A stretch of DNA of 18,961 nt, taken from positions 1 to 18,961 of the forward strand of contig QLUC01000013.1 in assembly GCA_018725275.1 (NCBI GenBank), given 5' to 3'. Shown in pieces: positions 16,118 through 18,961 of the stretch. Each line of letters opens with the position of its first letter. Within the stretch, counting starts at the first letter, position 1. The DNA is from Bacillota bacterium (GTDB taxonomy: Bacteria > Bacillota > UBA994). Under the pieces are notes generated by a model that did not search any database, was not told the origin of the DNA, and saw only the letters and a program-made list of their open reading frames with translations. A program made the translations under genes and the position numbers.

Positions 16118-16558
16118 TTAGTGGCTATCTTCAGCGCGGCGTACGATGAGCCGCACCCCCGATACGGACACTACGGTGACCTTGGCTCCTACCTCAATCG
16201 CCGCATTCGTTTCGGCTAACGCCGCCCAGTCTTCGCCTGACACCGTCACGCGCCCGAGGCCCGTCTCGGCTGCAATCGCTGTAGTGACCAGGCCCGTCTT
16301 GCCAACCAAGGCGTTGTAGTTGGTCTTCGTTGTTGGCCCGGCGAGGCCCTTCTGCACAAATTTCCGTAAGCCGAAAAGACCGATGAGGGTGACGACCAGG
16401 AAGGCAAATAGCTGCCAGGGCAAGTTAAGGCCCAAGGCGGCTATCATCCCCGCGGCGAGAGCCCCGATACCGAAAAAGATGATAAAAAAGCTCGGCGTGA
16501 CTATTTCCAGGCCGACCAGCAAAAGTCCAATGATGACCCAAGTCAACCAGGCACCCAT
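16118..16558 (-). CDS. NfeD-like membrane protein
   Basis: The 146-residue protein has two or three N-terminal membrane segments (WVIIGLLLVGLEIV; FFIIFFGIGALAAGMIAAL; LFAFLVVTLIGLFGL). A soluble C-terminal domain follows, beginning near ALVGKTGLVTTAI, of the small beta-barrel (OB-like) NfeD type. It is the short form without the ClpP-like protease domain. NfeD proteins are encoded beside SPFH proteins across bacteria and are thought to act with them in the membrane; that pairing is seen here. GAAAGGAG lies 8 nt before ATG. Confidence 0.92.
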   Translation of the reverse strand: MGAWLTWVIIGLLLVGLEIVTPSFFIIFFGIGALAAGMIAALGLNLPWQLFAFLVVTLIGLFGLRKFVQKGLAGPTTKTNYNALVGKTGLVTTAIAAETGLGRVTVSGEDWAALAETNAAIEVGAKVTVVSVSGVRLIVRRAEDSH

Positions 16559-16574
16559 AGCAAAAACTCCTTTC

Positions 16575-16610
16575 GCGGTACGACTAGCGGTACTACCAGC
16601 GGTACTACCA
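16575..16610. repeat. Three 12-bp tandem repeats in the nfeD leader
   Basis: Units 16575-16586, 16587-16598 and 16599-16610 have period 12. The second and third are identical (GCGGTACTACCA); the first differs at three positions (GCGGTACGACTA). A partial, more diverged unit follows. On the minus strand they fill the space between a candidate ECF-type promoter and the nfeD ribosome binding site, so they would lie in the 5' untranslated RNA. The third unit plus its flank also form a 7-bp inverted repeat (16602-16617). Confidence 0.85.
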
Positions 16611-16614
16611 GTAG

Positions 16615-16640
16615 TACGCTCGGATAAAGTAGAAGTTTCG
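16615..16640 (-). promoter_or_regulatory. Candidate ECF (sigma-W-like) promoter of nfeD-SPFH
   Basis: Read on the minus strand, CGAAAC (16640-16635) is followed after exactly 16 nt by CGTA (16618-16615). The B. subtilis sigma-W consensus is TGAAAC-N16-CGTA, and sigma-W there controls NfeD/flotillin-type operons. The match plus the matching gene content makes this attractive. I see no convincing TTGACA/TATAAT pair for this operon in the same gap. The consensus is from general knowledge and no ECF sigma gene is in the window. Confidence 0.45.
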
Positions 16641-16799
16641 CCGGAAGGTGCGTTGTCGTAAATTATGCTTTCGACCCTATATTTCCCGGGAAAAGTTTGT
16701 CCTTCGGCCGTGCTTTTTGCCGTCTAGCGTCGAAGTAACAGCAACGCTGTCGCATTAACTACAACCGGTAGTGGTGTAGAAAATGCGCACCACAAGCTA

Positions 16800-16827
16800 T
16801 TGACTTTGGTGGCAATAATGGTAGATT
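16800..16827 (+). promoter_or_regulatory. Possible promoter of the Spo0F-like gene
   Basis: TTGACT (16800-16805) is followed after 16 nt by TAGATT (16822-16827). The -35 is good but the -10 is weak. It lies about 24 nt before the GTG start and just ahead of the strong GGGAGG site. No clear sigma-H-type promoter, as used by B. subtilis spo0F, was recognised in the 292-nt gap. Confidence 0.4.
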
Positions 16828-16850
16828 TATCATATGAGGGAGGTGGATTC

Positions 16851-17240
16851 GTGCTCAGAAAAAAAGTGTTAGTCATTGACGACCAGGCTGGTATTCGAGC
16901 GCTCCTGACAGAGGTATTTACGGCGCTCGGCGTTGAAGTTCTTGAAGCGAAGAATGGCAGCGAGGGACTTGAAACCATGGATAGGCGCCAACCCGACATG
17001 ATTTTGCTCGACATGAAAATGCCGGGGCTTTCCGGCATCGAGACCCTTCGCCTTATTCGGGCAAAAGATTACGCTGTTCCTATCATCTTGGTGACCGCCT
17101 ATCAAGAGAACGACATCATTGTCGAGGCAGAGCGTTTGGGAGTGACCGCGCGACTGGTCAAGCCTTTTGATATCGAGGAAATAAAACGCATCGCGCACCT
17201 TGTCATTAATTGCGACACTTTCTTGGTTGCGGGTGCATAG
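16851..17240 (+). CDS. spo0F: Spo0F-like single-domain response regulator
   Basis: The 129-residue protein is a lone receiver domain with no output domain. From GTG 16851 (GGAGG 7 nt upstream) the acidic pair D10-D11, the phospho-acceptor D54 (MILLDMKMPG), T82 (LVTAY) and K104 (LVKPFDIEEIK) fall at exactly the B. subtilis Spo0F positions. The DDQAGIRALLTEVF helix, the surface that docks histidine kinases and Spo0B, is also very close. The likely role is phosphate transfer in the sporulation phosphorelay. CheY-like or other small receivers are the alternative, but the helix-1 match favours Spo0F. It is divergent from nfeD and followed by a terminator. Confidence 0.82.
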   Translation: MLRKKVLVIDDQAGIRALLTEVFTALGVEVLEAKNGSEGLETMDRRQPDMILLDMKMPGLSGIETLRLIRAKDYAVPIILVTAYQENDIIVEAERLGVTARLVKPFDIEEIKRIAHLVINCDTFLVAGA

Positions 17241-17267
17241 GAGCATTTGTTAGAATGTCTTAGGGTT

Positions 17268-17302
17268 AACCTTCCTCTAGGCACAGCCTGTGGAGGGTTT
17301 TT
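17268..17302 (+). terminator. Intrinsic terminator after the Spo0F-like gene
   Basis: An 8-bp stem AACCTTCC/GGAGGGTT (17268-17275 with 17292-17299, one G-T pair) encloses an inner AGGC/GCCT stem and runs into TTTTT (17298-17302). It ends only 19 nt before the pcrA start codon, so pcrA must use readthrough or a promoter upstream of the hairpin. In the latter case the hairpin would act as a leader attenuator. Confidence 0.75.
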
Positions 17303-17321
17303 GTATTATAGGAGTGATGTT

Positions 17322-18961
17322 ATGGAGTGGCAGAAGCTTTTGAACCCGGTACAAAGACAGGCGGTGATGCATGGCCGCGGACCTTTACTTATACTGGCGG
17401 GGGCAGGGAGCGGCAAGACGCGGGTCTTGACCTACCGGATCATGCACTTGGTGCGGGAGCAGAAGGTCAACCCCCACAGCATCTTGGCCATTACCTTCAC
17501 CAATAAGGCAGCTAAGGAGATGCAGTCGAGGCTCAAGCGACTCCTCCCCGAGGCTCCCAGCATCTTTGTATCTACATTTCACTCGGCTTGCTTAAGGTTT
17601 CTTAGGCGAGATATCACGAGGCTTGGGTTGGCGAGCGGCTTTGTGGTCTACGATGCCCTAGACCAGGTTTCTCTCATGCGCGAATGCCTGCGGGAGCTGC
17701 AACTTGACCAAGAGAAGTTTTCGCCCCAGGCCGTCCTCGCGCGCATCAGTATGGCCAAGAATAACTTGCAAGATGCCAAGGCTTACGCTGCCCTGCGACT
17801 GGATTACTTTGAAACAAACGTGTCTCTGGCCTACTCTCTTTACGAGAAAAAGTTGCGGCAGAACAACGCGCTTGATTTTGACGACCTGCTTCTCTGCGCC
17901 TTGCGGCTCCTAGAGGGACATCGCGAGGTGCGCGAATACTATCAGCAAAAGTTTCAATACATTTTGGTGGACGAGTATCAAGACACCAATTGTGCCCAGT
18001 ACAAGATAGTGAACTTATTGGCCGCGGTGCACCGCAATCTTTCTGTGGTCGGCGATGATGACCAAAGCATCTACCGGTGGCGCGGCGCTAATTTGCAAAA
18101 CATACTAGATTTTGAAAAGGATTACCCGGAGGCAACGGTCTACAAACTCGAACAAAATTATCGCAGCACCAAGGCCATTCTCGAGGCCGCTAACGCCGTA
18201 ATTAATAAAAACCAAGGACGCAAAGAAAAAGCGCTTTGGACCGAGAACCAAGAGGGGGAACCCGTAGTCGTTTTTTCGGCCCAGACCGAGCAAGAAGAAG
18301 CCTACTTCGTCGCCCATACCATCGCCGAGCAATTGGTCATCCGCGACAAATTCGATTATAGTTCATGCGCAGTGCTCTACCGCACCCATGCCCAGTCGCG
18401 TGCCATTGAGGAGGCCTTTATGCGCATGGGCGTGCCTTACCGTATTATCGGGGGGCTGCGCTTTTATGACCGTAAAGAAGTAAAAGATCTTTTTGCCTAC
18501 CTCAGGCTCCTCGTCAATGGCCAAGATGACATTAGCTTTAAGCGCGTCATTAACGTGCCGCGACGCGGCTTAGGCGAGGTCACCTTGCAAAAGTTGGGCG
18601 AACTCGCTCTTGCCAAGCAATGCTCTCTCCTGCAGGCGGCGGCGGCCGCCCATGAGTTAAGCGGGGTGAGGGGTAGTGCAGTAGGGGCGCTCAAGACTTT
18701 TGCCGCGCAAGTGGCTGAGCTTAGCAGGCAGGCGGAATTCCTGGCCTTGCCGGATCTCGTAGAAGAAGTTTTGCGCGTCACCAAACTCAAGGACAGTCTG
18801 CTGGAGGAGGGGCGTGGTGCTTCTGAGGCGTTAGCGAGAGTAGAGAACGTCATGGAAGTAGTTTCTGTCGCGCAGGACTTCGAGGAAAGCAATGCCGAGA
18901 ACAGTTCGTTGGCTGACTTTCTTAGTTCCACCACCTTGGTGACGCAGGGCGATGACGATGA
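17322..18961 (+). CDS. pcrA: ATP-dependent DNA helicase PcrA/UvrD (3' end outside window)
   Basis: This is an SF1A helicase that unwinds DNA 3' to 5' in repair and replication. The visible 546 residues hold the Q-motif region (LNPVQRQAV), Walker A AGAGSGKT, motif Ia ITFTNKAAKEM, motif II LVDEYQDT, motif III VGDDDQSIYRWRGA and motif IV LEQNYRST, in order. The GDxDQSIYRWRGA block and the family-type start favour PcrA over Rep or RecB types. ATG 17322 follows AGGAG by 7 nt. The frame is open to the window edge; about 180-200 residues of a typical PcrA are missing. Confidence 0.95.
   Translation, partial: MEWQKLLNPVQRQAVMHGRGPLLILAGAGSGKTRVLTYRIMHLVREQKVNPHSILAITFTNKAAKEMQSRLKRLLPEAPSIFVSTFHSACLRFLRRDITRLGLASGFVVYDALDQVSLMRECLRELQLDQEKFSPQAVLARISMAKNNLQDAKAYAALRLDYFETNVSLAYSLYEKKLRQNNALDFDDLLLCALRLLEGHREVREYYQQKFQYILVDEYQDTNCAQYKIVNLLAAVHRNLSVVGDDDQSIYRWRGANLQNILDFEKDYPEATVYKLEQNYRSTKAILEAANAVINKNQGRKEKALWTENQEGEPVVVFSAQTEQEEAYFVAHTIAEQLVIRDKFDYSSCAVLYRTHAQSRAIEEAFMRMGVPYRIIGGLRFYDRKEVKDLFAYLRLLVNGQDDISFKRVINVPRRGLGEVTLQKLGELALAKQCSLLQAAAAAHELSGVRGSAVGALKTFAAQVAELSRQAEFLALPDLVEEVLRVTKLKDSLLEEGRGASEALARVENVMEVVSVAQDFEESNAENSSLADFLSSTTLVTQGDDD

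Overview
The window reads as a piece of a Bacillota (Firmicutes) chromosome, most likely a spore-forming, Clostridia-like lineage. This is inferred from strong GGAGG ribosome binding sites, the three-part PurS/PurQ/PurL FGAM synthetase, a small response regulator that matches Spo0F residue for residue at its key positions, a YedF-type protein and a PcrA-type helicase. Coding DNA is GC-rich. The species cannot be named from the sequence alone.

Positions 1-269 hold two stem-loops, a weak PurR-like operator candidate and a near-perfect vegetative promoter (TTGACA-N17-TATATT). From 270 to 13019 twelve genes run on the plus strand in the order purB-C-S-Q-L-F-M-N-H-D-E-K. They encode every step from PRPP to IMP. 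Neighbouring genes overlap by 4-19 nt or nearly touch, so this looks like one translationally coupled operon. The order is a cyclic rotation of the Bacillus subtilis order (purEK moved from the front to the back). dapF follows 26 nt after purK.

From 13862 onward the layout is mixed. yedF is on the minus strand and convergent with dapF. An HD-domain hydrolase lies divergent from it on the plus strand. A minus-strand nfeD-SPFH (stomatin-like) pair ends back-to-back with the HD gene. Divergent from nfeD is a Spo0F-like regulator on the plus strand. After it come a hairpin terminator and pcrA, which runs off the right edge.

The points most worth a second look are: two tandem 7-codon GGGGAC...TCCCC palindromic units inserted in frame in purF; a purN that has no ATG, GTG or TTG in front of its conserved N-terminus and seems to start at CTG or by a -1 frameshift from purM; and a GAAAC-N16-CGTA (sigma-W-like) promoter candidate ahead of nfeD-SPFH, directly followed by a 12-bp tandem repeat. 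I did not find a wholly new multi-gene system here; most genes are ordinary housekeeping genes.
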